Under the pieces are notes generated by a model. The model made no database searches. It saw only the letters and a program-made list of their open reading frames with translations, and was not told the origin of the DNA. From NCBI GenBank assembly GCA_903921455.1, contig CAIXPZ010000029.1, positions 1 through 64,000 of the forward strand: a stretch of DNA of 64,000 nucleotides, read 5' to 3'. How positions within the stretch are numbered: position 1 is the stretch's first letter; the number at the start of each line of letters is the position of its first letter. This DNA comes from an uncultured Verrucomicrobia subdivision 3 bacterium. Its GTDB lineage: Bacteria > Verrucomicrobiota > Verrucomicrobiae > Limisphaerales > UBA11358. Both the position numbers and the translations under genes were made by a program. Below, piece by piece: positions 1-8,466 of the stretch.

Positions 1-205
1 GGTGAAAAGGTGCGGTAAAAGCGCACCGCGTGAAGCGCAAGCGACACGGCACGGAAAACCCCATCGGGTGCAAGGCCAAATTGGAAACCGAGGAGCTGCC
101 CGCTCCGCGTCCGCGAAAGCGGACAGGTTTCGGGTATCGGTCGCTGAGACAAATGATTCTCTCCGCCGCAAGGCGCAGACAGAATTCGGCTTACAGCCCT
201 GCCAA
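1..205 (+). ncRNA. rnpB: RNase P RNA (class A), 3' portion, truncated by the window start
   Basis: RNase P RNA is the catalytic subunit that trims the 5' leader of tRNA precursors. The window opens in the middle of the gene. The stem GGTGCGGTAAAAGCGCACC at 9-27, the stretch GGCACGGAAAACCCCATC followed by GTGCAAGGCCAAAT (about 47-83), AGACAAATGAT at 147-157 and ACAGAATTCGGCTTACAG at 178-195 match conserved blocks of bacterial type A RNase P RNA in the right order. The last two are conserved regions IV and V that help form the P4 pseudoknot. The 5' half lies outside, so the opposite strand of the P4 helix cannot be checked. The 3' end is set just after the conserved block and may be off by several bases. 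No U-tract terminator follows; a small TCTGCC/GGCAGA hairpin at 220-235 is the nearest candidate. Confidence 0.93.
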
Positions 206-226
206 AACCACTTTACCCCTCTGCCC

Positions 227-313
227 GAAGGCAGAAGGATGAATGCAGAATGATGAAGTAAAAAAATCGACACCCGCAAAATTTGTTTCTGCCTTCCTAC
301 TCCTTCATTTCCT
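227..313. repeat. Inverted pair of degenerate 7-bp repeats between rnpB and the GHL10-like gene
   Basis: On the plus strand 227-261 reads as five successive heptads: GAAGGCA, GAAGGAT, GAATGCA, GAATGAT, GAAGTAA. At 287-312 the same type runs on the other strand (TTCTGCC, TTCCTAC, TCCTTCA). TTCTGCCTTC at 287-296 is the exact reverse complement of GAAGGCAGAA at 227-236, so the arms could form a 10-bp stem in RNA from either strand. The right arm runs into the stop codon of the neighbouring minus-strand gene (305-307). Role unknown. Confidence 0.55.
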
Positions 314-1789
314 TGTCCACACCGCTGGCTCGCTCAAATTTTCCACTCGATCCACGGCGCGAATGGAAACCGCGTCGGGGCTGCCGTTGTTGAAATAATA
401 ATCCGTCTGGCCGCCGGGGAAAATCTGCGTCGTCCAGTTGCCATTGGCGCGGGATTGCAGCAGCCAGCACCGCGCCGATTCGGGACCGGCATTATCCCAG
501 TGGACGTGCGCGGAACGATTTCCTGCGTCCACCGTGAGCTTGGGTGTGTTGATGGTTGGCGCGGATAGCCAGATTGCCGCCGGCGCGAGCGCGGGTTGGG
601 CGTATTTCGCGCGGATGGCGGCGGCGAGCGCGGCGTTAGTAGTAATGTAATGGAGATGAAAATGAATTTCCCCGCTGTTGCTAGTCTGGGTGCGGACGGC
701 GTCAATCTGCCGGCCAATTTCGTCGTTGGAAAACTTTTTCCCGGATTCCGCATCGTTCAACGCGGCGAAGACGTGTCGGCCCTTGGGGTTTTGCTGCCGC
801 CACCATTGAAAAAGCGCTGTGAAGCTGTGTTCACGCGGGGCGATGGGCCAGTAAAGTTGTGGCGCAAGGTAATCCACCCAGCCGTTCCGCAGCCACAGCA
901 GCGCGTCGGCGTAGAGTTTGCCGTAGGCGTCGAGCGCCTTGGCGTCAATGCCTGCCGGCACGCCGGGGCGCCAAATTCCGAACGGGCTGATGCCGAACTG
1001 CACCCATGGCTTCGTGGCGTGGACGGACTGCGACACTTTCTGGACGAATTGGTTGATGTTCGCGCGCCGCCAGTCGTCGCGGCTCAGGCCGGATTGCGTG
1101 CCAAATTTCTTCCAACTCGCACCGTCAGGGAAATCCGCTGTCACGCCACCGATTTTTTCCGGATAGGGATAGAAATAATCGTCGAACACCACGCCATCCA
1201 CGTCGTAGCGTTTCACCACATCGAGCACAGCGCTTAGCGCGCGGTTTTGGGATTCAGGTTCACCAGGGTCGAACCAGGTTTGTTTGCCGTAGTGCCGGAT
1301 GAGTTCGGGATGAGTGCGGACGGCGTGATTCAGCGCGGGCGGTGACTTGGACTCCGGATGGCCCGCGCGGAAGGGATTGAACCACGCATGCAGTTGCAAT
1401 CCACGTTTGTGGGCCTCGGCCACGGCGAGCGCGAGGGGATCATAACCTGGCGAACGACCCTGAATGCCGGTGAGATATTCCGACCACGGCTCGTTTGACG
1501 AGGCGTAAAACGCATCCGCCACCGGGCGCACTTGAAAATAAATCGCATTGAGATGCAACTGTGCCGCGCGATCCAAGAGCGAGATCAACTCGTCTTTCTG
1601 CTGCTTGACCGGCAGGCCGGGCTTGGACGGCCAGTCAATGTTGGCGACGGTGGCAAGCCATGCCCCGCGCAGTTCGCGGGTTGGCGGCGGCGGGGATATT
1701 TTAGCGACGATATTGCTTTCCTCCGTCGCGGGTACTTGCGCCGCCAGAAAAAGTCAGGCGGCGGCGCAAAAAAGTGTTTTCCGATTCAT
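305..1789 (-). pseudogene. GHL10 (DUF187)-family glycoside-hydrolase-like secreted protein, interrupted by a stop codon in the signal peptide
   Basis: The protein resembles YngK/GHL10-type glycoside hydrolase-like TIM-barrel proteins, thought to be exported and to act on cell-wall or polysaccharide substrates. The conserved opening RGAWLATVANIDWPS is encoded upstream of the first usable TTG (1588), followed by the motifs NAIYFQVRPVADAFY, LHAWFNPFRAG and VDGVVFDDYFYPYP. A natural start is the ATG at 1789-1787. It would encode MNRKTLFCAAA, then TGA at 1756-1754, then LFLAAQVPA, which is a textbook signal peptide with one sense codon replaced by a stop at codon 12. The rest of the frame is intact to the TGA at 307-305, with a fibronectin-like C-terminal tail. 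No good start exists between the stop and the conserved domain. It is therefore either a recent nonsense mutation (TGG to TGA fits), a sequencing error, or a gene started from an unusual codon. Confidence 0.72.
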
Positions 1790-1855
1790 GCCGTTGCCAA
1801 ATGAGACGCTTGCGGGATGGTTTTGGCAACGGTTTTCTGCAGTTTGGTGGTCAAA

Positions 1856-1884
1856 TTGACACGGCGCGGCGGATATGGTTTACT
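1856..1884 (+). promoter_or_regulatory. Sigma70-type promoter for the riboswitch transcript
   Basis: A perfect -35 box TTGACA lies at 1856-1861. After a 17-base spacer comes TTTACT at 1879-1884 (4 of 6 matches to the -10 consensus). The expected start, about 7 bases on, falls near 1891, exactly where the first riboswitch helix begins. Confidence 0.7.
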
Positions 1885-2040
1885 CTGGGCGTTGCAGCCT
1901 AAATCCGGCCTCCTTCCTGAAGCCGGATGCGGGGGAACCAAATTCCCAGTGATGGGATGGGGCGAACGCAGCCGGGCAACCGGTTGCAAGGCCACTTTCA
2001 AGGCCAAGCCCGTCAGCTAACCTCGTCGGCAATTGGAAGG
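1885..2040 (+). promoter_or_regulatory. c-di-AMP riboswitch (ydaO/yuaA leader)
   Basis: ydaO-class RNAs bind cyclic di-AMP and usually switch off genes for K+ uptake, osmolytes or cell wall. Seen here in family order: helix ATCCGGC (1902-1908) with GCCGGAT (1922-1928), then GCGGGGGAACC, TGGGGCGAA, a hairpin GCCGG-gcaa-CCGGT, paired AAGGCC blocks, and the hallmark CCCGTCAGCTAACCTCGTCGG at about 2009-2029. Outer helix P1 can form from GTTGC (1891-1895) and GCAAT (2029-2033). The first gene starts about 110 bases downstream, and a KimA-like K+ transporter follows it, the classic target of this riboswitch. A CCCGC/GCGGG hairpin at 2055-2068 has no U-tract, so the expression platform is unclear and may act on translation. 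Confidence 0.93.
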
Positions 2041-2153
2041 GCGATCCTCTAGCTCCCGCGTGTGCGGGAAACCACGGTCACCCCGATTAAAAATGCGTTG
2101 TCGCATCGCACCGGCGAAAAACCGCTGCGGACGGCCACCACTAAAAATTGGTT

Positions 2154-2594
2154 ATGACATCGAACACATTCGGCGGCAGCTATAAACATACGCAGCGCGG
2201 CACACTGATACTTGCTGCGCTGCTCGGCGTGGCGGCACTTTTCATCGTTTTGGGACTTACCATGCTAAAACCATTTTGGTTTTCCGTGCCGATTCTACTG
2301 GTGTGCGCGTGGCTCTTCCATTCGCTCACCATCGAAATCAGCGACCGCGAACTGCGCTGGCGCTTCGGGCCGGGACTGATTCGCAAGAGTGTCTCGCTGA
2401 ATGAAATCGTTTCCGCCGGGCCGGTGCGGACTGGGCTGAGCTGGGGCATCCACTGGGGTCCGCGCACTGGCTGGCTTTATAATGTGTCCGGGTTTGATGC
2501 GGTGGCTGTGACCTTGCGCAGTGGGAAAATTTTCACACTCGGCACCGACGAACCAGAAGTGCTGGCCAAGGCCATTCGCCAGGAGGTTGTCTGA
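2154..2594 (+). CDS. Small PH-domain-like membrane protein under the c-di-AMP riboswitch
   Basis: 146-residue protein of unknown function. Two hydrophobic segments near residues 17-36 and 41-60 form a membrane hairpin. They are followed by a compact domain with the strand pattern of bacterial PH-like (YdbT/PH_2-type) proteins: an ISDRELRWRFGPGLIRKSV strand pair, the phrase LNEIVSAGPVRTGLSWGIHW, and a final TLGTDEPEVLAKAIRQEV helix. The ATG at 2154 is chosen; an in-frame TTG lies two codons earlier. It is the first gene after the riboswitch and lies 54 bases before the KimA-like gene, so both are probably one c-di-AMP-controlled unit. A role in osmotic or membrane adaptation is inference only. 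Confidence 0.8.
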   Translation: MTSNTFGGSYKHTQRGTLILAALLGVAALFIVLGLTMLKPFWFSVPILLVCAWLFHSLTIEISDRELRWRFGPGLIRKSVSLNEIVSAGPVRTGLSWGIHWGPRTGWLYNVSGFDAVAVTLRSGKIFTLGTDEPEVLAKAIRQEVV

Positions 2595-2648
2595 CCGCTT
2601 TTCCGGCGTGTCAAAGTGCAACAAAAATGATTTAATCCCACTGAATTT

Positions 2649-4622
2649 ATGAAATTAATCGGGTTCTTGAAGAACGCGGTGATTGGCCGGGCGCACAACC
2701 TTTCGGACAAAAAGATTTTCCATAACATGTCGATCATCGCCCTGCTGGCATGGGTCGGCTTGGGGGCGGACGGTCTTTCGTCCTCCTGCTACGGCCCGGA
2801 AGCGGCGTTTCTAGCGCTCGGCACGCATACCTATTTAAGCTTGTTTGTCGCGCTGGCGTCCATCGTGACCATCGTGATTATCTGCGCAAGCTATTCGCAG
2901 ATCATCGAATTGTTCCCAACCGGCGGCGGCGGCTATCTCGTCGCGAGCAAGCTGCTCTCACCCACCGCGGGAGTGGTGTCCGGCGCTGCGCTGCTGGGAG
3001 ATTACGTGCTGACTATTGCCTTGAGCGTTTCGAGCGGGGCCGACGCCATCTTCAGCATGCTGCCGGAGCAATATTTGACTCATAAAATCGGTTTCTCGGC
3101 AGGCATGGTGATCTTCCTGACGGTGCTGAATCTGCGTGGGGTGAAAGAATCCGTCGTGTTGTGGGTGCCGGTATTTTTTGTGTTTGTGGGCACCTATACT
3201 TTTGGAATCATTTGGGCGCTGACGGCTCACTTCGGAGATTTGCCGCAAATCATGCATGGCGTGACTTCAGACGTGCGGGCCACTTACATTGATCCTCAAA
3301 TCGGTCTGATTGGCATGTTGGCCGTGATGTTGCGCGCCTACGGTCTCGGCGCCGGCACCTATACCGGCATTGAAGCCGTGAGCAACGCCGTCAACACCCT
3401 CCGCGAACCGCGCGTGCAGACCGGGAAACGCACCATGGTCTACATGGCCACTTCGCTGTCCTTCGTCGTCGGCGGATTGCTGCTCGCATACCTGCTTTAC
3501 CACGTCACACCGGTCGAGGGCAAAACGCTCAACGCTGTGCTCTTTGAAAAACTCACCGCCGCCTGGCCCGCAAATCTTTCCAAGGCCTTTGTCATCGCCG
3601 CCATGGGTTCCTCAGCGGCGCTGCTCGTCATCGCCGCGCAAACCGGCTTCGTCGGCGGCCCGCGCGTCCTTGCCAACATGGCGGTGGACCGCTGGATGCC
3701 CACGCGCTTCGCCACCTTGAGCGACCGCCTCGTCACGCAGAATGGCGTGGTGATCATGGGTATCGCTGCCTTGCTGATTGTCGTATTCACCTCGGCGGCG
3801 GTGAACATCATGGTCGTGCTTTACAGCATCAACGTTTTCGTCACCTTCAGCCTCTCACAATTAGGCATGGTGCGGCACTGGTGGCGGGTTCGTGCCACGC
3901 AGGCAGATTGGAAAAAGAAAATTTCCATCAACGGCATCGGCCTGCTGCTCACCGGCGGCATCTTGCTGCTGCTCTGCGTCGTGAAATTCGACGAAGGCGG
4001 CTGGGCTACGCTGCTCGTCACCGGCGTGATTGTCGCCCTCGCGTTCTGGGTCAAGGCCCATTACAAGCAAACGCAGAAAAAACTGCACCGCCTCAACGAG
4101 CTCGTCGCCGCCGCCTTGGCCGACGACGCCATCGTAAAAGAGAAAACGCCTCCGCCGTGCAATCAGGATGCCCGTACGGCCGTGTTTCTCGTCAACGGTT
4201 TCAACGGCCTCGGCCTGCATACCCTGCTCGCCGTTGTCCGCATGTTCCCGAAAGTCTATGACAACTACGTCTTTCTCCAGGTCGGCGTGCTGGACGCGGG
4301 CAATTTCAAGGGCGCGGACGAGGTGGAAAATCTGCGCGAATATTCGCAGAAAGAAGTCCAGCGGTTCGTCACCTACATGAGCAAGCGCGGATTTTACGCC
4401 GAGGCGCACATCGCGCTGGGCACCGATATTGTGGAAGAGGCGGCGAAACTATGCGAGGTGGTTGCCGCCAGATTTTCCCAGGCCCAGTTTTTCGCCGGCC
4501 AGCTCGTCTTCAAGGATGAAAGCTTTGCCACGCGCTGGCTCCATAACCATACCGTTTTCGAACTCCAGCGCCGGCTCTACCAAAACGGCCGCGCCATGCT
4601 GATTCTACCAATTCAGGTCTGA
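2649..4622 (+). CDS. kimA: KimA-like high-affinity potassium importer (APC superfamily)
   Basis: 657 residues, close to the size of B. subtilis KimA (YdaO), a K+/H+ symporter of the KUP/APC family. About twelve membrane helices fill residues 25-480, and a soluble C-terminal domain follows (from about 500). Asp41, Tyr48, Asp118, Tyr119, Thr122, Thr239 and Glu242 reproduce the spacing of the K+-site residues of B. subtilis KimA as I recall them (D36, Y43, D117, Y118, T121, T230, E233). Motifs GADGLSSSCYGPE and LFPTGGGGY are intact. The ydaO-type riboswitch upstream supports the call, because high c-di-AMP signals K+ sufficiency and shuts such genes off. A generic amino-acid permease is the alternative but less likely. 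The gene ends 9 bases before a strong terminator. Confidence 0.88.
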   Translation: MKLIGFLKNAVIGRAHNLSDKKIFHNMSIIALLAWVGLGADGLSSSCYGPEAAFLALGTHTYLSLFVALASIVTIVIICASYSQIIELFPTGGGGYLVASKLLSPTAGVVSGAALLGDYVLTIALSVSSGADAIFSMLPEQYLTHKIGFSAGMVIFLTVLNLRGVKESVVLWVPVFFVFVGTYTFGIIWALTAHFGDLPQIMHGVTSDVRATYIDPQIGLIGMLAVMLRAYGLGAGTYTGIEAVSNAVNTLREPRVQTGKRTMVYMATSLSFVVGGLLLAYLLYHVTPVEGKTLNAVLFEKLTAAWPANLSKAFVIAAMGSSAALLVIAAQTGFVGGPRVLANMAVDRWMPTRFATLSDRLVTQNGVVIMGIAALLIVVFTSAAVNIMVVLYSINVFVTFSLSQLGMVRHWWRVRATQADWKKKISINGIGLLLTGGILLLLCVVKFDEGGWATLLVTGVIVALAFWVKAHYKQTQKKLHRLNELVAAALADDAIVKEKTPPPCNQDARTAVFLVNGFNGLGLHTLLAVVRMFPKVYDNYVFLQVGVLDAGNFKGADEVENLREYSQKEVQRFVTYMSKRGFYAEAHIALGTDIVEEAAKLCEVVAARFSQAQFFAGQLVFKDESFATRWLHNHTVFELQRRLYQNGRAMLILPIQV

Positions 4623-4630
4623 CTCAAAAC

Positions 4631-4664
4631 AAAACCGCCCGCGACGCAAATCGCGGGCGGTTTT
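4631..4664. terminator. Bidirectional terminator between kimA and rpoD
   Basis: A perfect 14-bp stem (4631-4644 with 4651-4664) has a 6-base loop. It carries A-runs on one flank and T-runs on the other, so it can end the convergent transcripts of the K+ importer and the sigma factor. An extra TTTTTATTTA stretch follows at 4671-4680. Confidence 0.9.
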
Positions 4665-4677
4665 GAATTCTTTTTAT

Positions 4678-6564
4678 TTACGCGGCCACTTCGGCGCCTT
4701 CCAGGAAGCCTTGCAGGTGGCGAACGCGCGTCGGATGGCGCAGCTTGCGCAGCGCCTTCGCCTCGATCTGACGGATGCGTTCGCGGGTGACGTTATACAT
4801 CTTGCCGATTTCCTCGAGCGTGCGCTCGTAGCCGTCGGCCAGACCAAAACGCATTTCAAGTATCTTCCGTTCGCGTTCAGTCAAGGTTGTCAAAACGTCG
4901 CTTAATTTCTCGCGGAGCAAACTATAGCTGGTCACGTCCGACGGATTTTCCGCCGACTTGTCTTCGATGAAATCGCCGACGCTCACATCGCCGTCATCAC
5001 CAACTGGCGCGTGGAGCGAAACTGGCTGCTGCGCCATCTTGAGCAGTGCGTGGATGCGCGCGACCGGCATGTGCATTTCGTCGGCCAGTTCTTCCGGGGT
5101 AGGTTCGCGGCCGAGTTCCTGCGTGAGCTGCTTCTGCGCGCGCCAGAGCTTGTTCATGATTTCAATCATGTGCACCGGAATGCGAATGGTGCGGGCCTGA
5201 TCCGCGATGGAACGCGTGATGGCCTGACGAATCCACCAGATCGCATAGGTGGAGAACTTGTAGCCGCGGCGATATTCAAACTTTTCGACGCCCTTCATCA
5301 AGCCGATGTTGCCTTCCTGAATCAAATCCAGAAACGACTGGCCGCGGTTGGTGTATTTCTTGGCGACCGAAACGACGAGGCGCAAATTGGCTTCAGCCAT
5401 GTGCGTCTTGGCCTTGAGCCCGCGATCCGCGGCACCTTTCAAGGCCTTGAACGCCTTGTAAAACTCTTCCCGCGGCAGGCGCACAAACTGTTCCAGCGTG
5501 GCAATTTTCTGTTGCTCAGAGTCCACGGCGGCGCGCTTTTCTGACGAATTGCGATGGCTTTCGAGTTCCGCCAGATGCCGGATGCTGGCCTGAAATTTTT
5601 CGTGAATGTTGCCGGCCACGACGATCATTTCCTCGACGACTTTCTGTTTATAGAAAAACTTGGCAAATGTGTCTTGCAACTTGGTGCTCAATTTCTTGAG
5701 TTCCTTCTCCATCTTTTCCTTGCGGCCTTTCTGCTGCGCCTTTTGCCATGCGAAATACTTTGCGTCCACGTTGGCATCCATCGCGTGGACTTTTTTGATG
5801 AGCTTGCGCAAATCCTTCAAGTGGCCTTCGCGATTGGCGATTTTCTTATCAACGATGACGCGATCGAAACGCTCCTTCGGCGGATCCGACAAAATCTTTT
5901 CAGCGATGGCGATATGCTCCTTCGCCGTGAAGCCGAGATTGTAAACAATTTGTTTCATCTCTACTTCCGCATCCTCGATCTTTTTGCAAATCTCGACTTC
6001 CTGTTCGCGTGTGAGCAAAGGAACCTTGCCCATCTGGTTCATATACATACGAACCGGATCGTCCAAAATTTCCAGCCGCGCGTCGTCATCGGCTTCTTCC
6101 GGCTGCGCCTGTTCGGGACCTTTGGTGCGCTCGGCGCGTTCCGCCTCGGCTTGATCCATGACGATTTCGACGTCAAGGCTGCGAAGTTTCGTCAGCAGTG
6201 CGTCGAGGTCTTCCGGGCTCAAATTGTCCGGCAGAATATCATTAATGTCGTCGTAAGTGATGTAGCCATGCTCCTGCGACAGGTGTAGCAATGTTTTGAC
6301 CGTCTCCGTCAAATCCACGGTGGTCATCGCGCTGCCCGTTGCGGGGGCGGGCACTAGAGCGTTGGCGACCGCTTTCGTGGCCGCACTTTTTGGCGTAACC
6401 GGCGCAGTCGGTGAGGCTGGTTTGGCGTTCTCTGGTTTTACCGCCTTGTTGGAAATGACAAATCTCCGCCGAGTGGGCGGAGTTTTGACTTTCGGCGCTT
6501 TGGGAGAACTGGCGCGTTGGTTGCGCGGCGCGGACTTGGGCACCGTAGCTTTGCGTTTCGACAT
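4678..6564 (-). CDS. rpoD: RNA polymerase primary sigma factor (sigma70/RpoD)
   Basis: 628 residues, the housekeeping sigma factor. A basic Pro/Ala/Lys-rich leader (about 1-80) precedes region 1.1 ([20 protein letters not shown], about 100-125). Region 1.2 has [19 protein letters not shown] variable helical non-conserved domain follows, then region 2 with [39 protein letters not shown] and [15 protein letters not shown]. Region 3 is normal, and region 4 has the DNA-binding helix-turn-helix around [20 protein letters not shown] near the C-terminus. All core- and promoter-contact motifs are present. The start is the first ATG with a Lys-rich N-terminus, and shorter starts would not affect conserved regions. 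It is transcribed alone, with about 250 bases of leader upstream and a shared terminator downstream. Confidence 0.97.
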   Translation of the reverse strand: MSKRKATVPKSAPRNQRASSPKAPKVKTPPTRRRFVISNKAVKPENAKPASPTAPVTPKSAATKAVANALVPAPATGSAMTTVDLTETVKTLLHLSQEHGYITYDDINDILPDNLSPEDLDALLTKLRSLDVEIVMDQAEAERAERTKGPEQAQPEEADDDARLEILDDPVRMYMNQMGKVPLLTREQEVEICKKIEDAEVEMKQIVYNLGFTAKEHIAIAEKILSDPPKERFDRVIVDKKIANREGHLKDLRKLIKKVHAMDANVDAKYFAWQKAQQKGRKEKMEKELKKLSTKLQDTFAKFFYKQKVVEEMIVVAGNIHEKFQASIRHLAELESHRNSSEKRAAVDSEQQKIATLEQFVRLPREEFYKAFKALKGAADRGLKAKTHMAEANLRLVVSVAKKYTNRGQSFLDLIQEGNIGLMKGVEKFEYRRGYKFSTYAIWWIRQAITRSIADQARTIRIPVHMIEIMNKLWRAQKQLTQELGREPTPEELADEMHMPVARIHALLKMAQQPVSLHAPVGDDGDVSVGDFIEDKSAENPSDVTSYSLLREKLSDVLTTLTERERKILEMRFGLADGYERTLEEIGKMYNVTRERIRQIEAKALRKLRHPTRVRHLQGFLEGAEVAA

Positions 6565-6813
6565 AAATGATCAGACTAAAAAATACCGCGCCGGTTCAGA
6601 ATAACTGACGGTTGACCGTAAAAAATACCACTTCTGACGAAATACCCGCGTTCGTGGCTGTGAAGCTGGAACTGCGAACACCAGAAGACTGACGCGCGTC
6701 AATACTAGCCTTTTTACTGGAAAATACAAGAATTTTCTTTGCTTTACGAGCCCCATCCGACCCGCTCTAAAATCAACGCATCCAGTTTATTATCAAGTGA
6801 ATGTAAAAAATTA

Positions 6814-7734
6814 TTAAACCGCGGACCGCACTGCCGCCACATCCCGGCTAATCTGCTCCCGCAGTTCTGTCGGCGACTGAAAGCGCCTTTCCTCGCGTAA
6901 TTTCGGCCCGATCTCCACCTCTATCTCGGTGCCATAGAGTTCTGCGCTGAAATCCAAAATATGTGCCTCCACCCGCGATTGCAGTCCCGCCGCCACCGTC
7001 GGGCGCGTGCCGATGTTCAGCGCGACGCGATAAAACCGGTCGTCCACTTTTGTGCTGGCCGCATAAACACCGTGGGGTGGTAGAACTAGATTGGTCGTAT
7101 CTAGATTCGCCGTCGGAAAACCCAGTTGTCGCCCTAAACGGTCACCCGCGACAACCCGGGCGCAAATCGCACAAGGCCGGCCCAGCATTTGTCCCGCCGC
7201 ATCCAAATCGCCGATGCGAACGGCTTCGCGAATCCGTGTGCTGCTAACCGTTTTACCGTCCAGCGCCAACTCCGCCATTCCGTGAACGAGAAAGTTAAAA
7301 TTTTCGCCGAGTTGTTTTAATAAGGCCACATTGCCGCTGCGGTTGTGGCCAAAAACAAAATCAGCACCAACGCAAATACTATGTATGGTTCCGAAATCGT
7401 GCGCGAGTTCACGGATAAAAGTTCCGCCGCCTTTCTCACTGAAGGCTTGGTCGAAAAAAATTTCCAGTAACGCATCCGCGCCAAGCGCTTCAATCGCCCG
7501 TATTTTTTGCGAGCGGGAATAAATCTGCGGCGGCACGCGCTCCGGCGCGACAATGGAACTCGGATGCTTGTCAAAGGTCACGACCAGCGCAATCGCGTCA
7601 TGGCCGCGAGCGTCGGAAACAGTTTGCCGGATGATCTGCTGATGACCGAGATGCACACCGTCAAACACGCCGATAGCCAGGCAGACCTTGCGGCTGCCGT
7701 TGCCAAGCTGGTTGGCGGCGTGGATGATTTTCAT
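6814..7734 (-). CDS. ribF: Bifunctional riboflavin kinase / FAD synthetase
   Basis: 306 residues, the usual length for prokaryotic RibF. It phosphorylates riboflavin to FMN and adenylylates FMN to FAD in the cytoplasm. The N-terminal nucleotidyltransferase domain has AIGVFDGVHLGHQ (residues about 21-33) and VVTFDKHPS, with the later SSTRIREAVRIGD signature. The C-terminal kinase domain has GRQLGFPTANLD (about 205-216) and GVYAAS, which bind flavin and ATP. It is the last gene of the nusA-infB-rbfA-nrnA-truB-ribF group, 3 bases after truB, a very common order. The other riboflavin genes of the window, ribD and ribE, lie 30 kb away. Confidence 0.96.
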   Translation of the reverse strand: MKIIHAANQLGNGSRKVCLAIGVFDGVHLGHQQIIRQTVSDARGHDAIALVVTFDKHPSSIVAPERVPPQIYSRSQKIRAIEALGADALLEIFFDQAFSEKGGGTFIRELAHDFGTIHSICVGADFVFGHNRSGNVALLKQLGENFNFLVHGMAELALDGKTVSSTRIREAVRIGDLDAAGQMLGRPCAICARVVAGDRLGRQLGFPTANLDTTNLVLPPHGVYAASTKVDDRFYRVALNIGTRPTVAAGLQSRVEAHILDFSAELYGTEIEVEIGPKLREERRFQSPTELREQISRDVAAVRSAV

Positions 7735-7737
7735 GGG

Positions 7738-8454
7738 TCAGGCACTGGCGGCAAGTTTTAAAAACGGCATTACCCGCTTCTCCAACTCCGCAGTGGTCAG
7801 CTTCAAAATCGTGTCCAGCGGCAACGCCTCCGCCACGTCAAATTTCCCCGACGCGCTGCGCCGCAGCGTGGTCAGGTGCGCGCCGCAGCCCAGTTTCTGG
7901 CCGAGGTCGTGCGCGATGCTGCGGATGTAAGTTCCCTTTGTGCAAGCCACGCGGAATTGCCCCAGCGGCTCGGTGTAGTTCGTAAAACGAAAATTGTAGA
8001 TGTGGATCAAGCGCGGCTCGCGTTCGATCTCAATGCCTTTGCGTGCGAGCTTGTAGAGTGGCACGCCGTTTTTTTTGATGGCGGAAACCATCGGTGGCAT
8101 CTGCATCTGGTCGCCGATAAACTTGGCCGCCTCCTCATTCAACTGGTCAAGCGTCAGCAGCGGCACCGGCAACGCGGCCGTGATTTCACCATCGCAATCA
8201 TAGCTGTCCGTCGCTTCGCCAAATTTAATCGTGCCTTCGTAAACCTTGTCGTCGCCCATGAGCCGTTCAGATAATTTCGTGCCGCGACCGAGCACGATGA
8301 TGAGCAGGCCGGTGGCGTTGGGGTCGAGCGTGCCGCAGTGGCCGACTTTCTTGATGCCAAACTTGCGGCGAATGGCGTCCACCACGTCGTGCGAGGTCGG
8401 GCCGGCGGGTTTATCAACGAGAATCGCGCCGTCGAGTGCGGAAAAATCTTGCAT
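7738..8454 (-). CDS. truB: tRNA pseudouridine-55 synthase TruB
   Basis: 238 residues. Isomerises U55 to pseudouridine in the T-loop of tRNAs. Early motif GAILVDKPAGPTSHDVVD and KKVGHCGTLDPNATGLL carry the catalytic aspartate (in GTLDP). TKGTYIRSIAHDLGQKLGCG is the second family signature. The short C-terminus, without a long PUA extension, fits the smaller bacterial form. It sits between nrnA (12-base gap) and ribF (3-base gap) in the translation/ribosome-maturation operon. Confidence 0.96.
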   Translation of the reverse strand: MQDFSALDGAILVDKPAGPTSHDVVDAIRRKFGIKKVGHCGTLDPNATGLLIIVLGRGTKLSERLMGDDKVYEGTIKFGEATDSYDCDGEITAALPVPLLTLDQLNEEAAKFIGDQMQMPPMVSAIKKNGVPLYKLARKGIEIEREPRLIHIYNFRFTNYTEPLGQFRVACTKGTYIRSIAHDLGQKLGCGAHLTTLRRSASGKFDVAEALPLDTILKLTTAELEKRVMPFLKLAASA

Positions 8455-8466
8455 GAAAATTGAGAA

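Noticed and set aside
1754..1756. TGA as a selenocysteine codon
   Set aside because: The residue would lie in the hydrophobic core of a signal peptide, where selenocysteine has no use, and no SECIS-like hairpin was noticed just after it.
5011..6288. Long plus-strand frames opposite rpoD
   Set aside because: Their translations are Phe/Leu/Arg-rich reverse-complement shadows of conserved sigma-factor regions.
6565..6813. Promoter for rpoD (TTGTAT-16-TAGTAT on the minus strand near 6690-6740)
   Set aside because: The -35 element matches poorly and other weak candidates exist, so no site could be picked.
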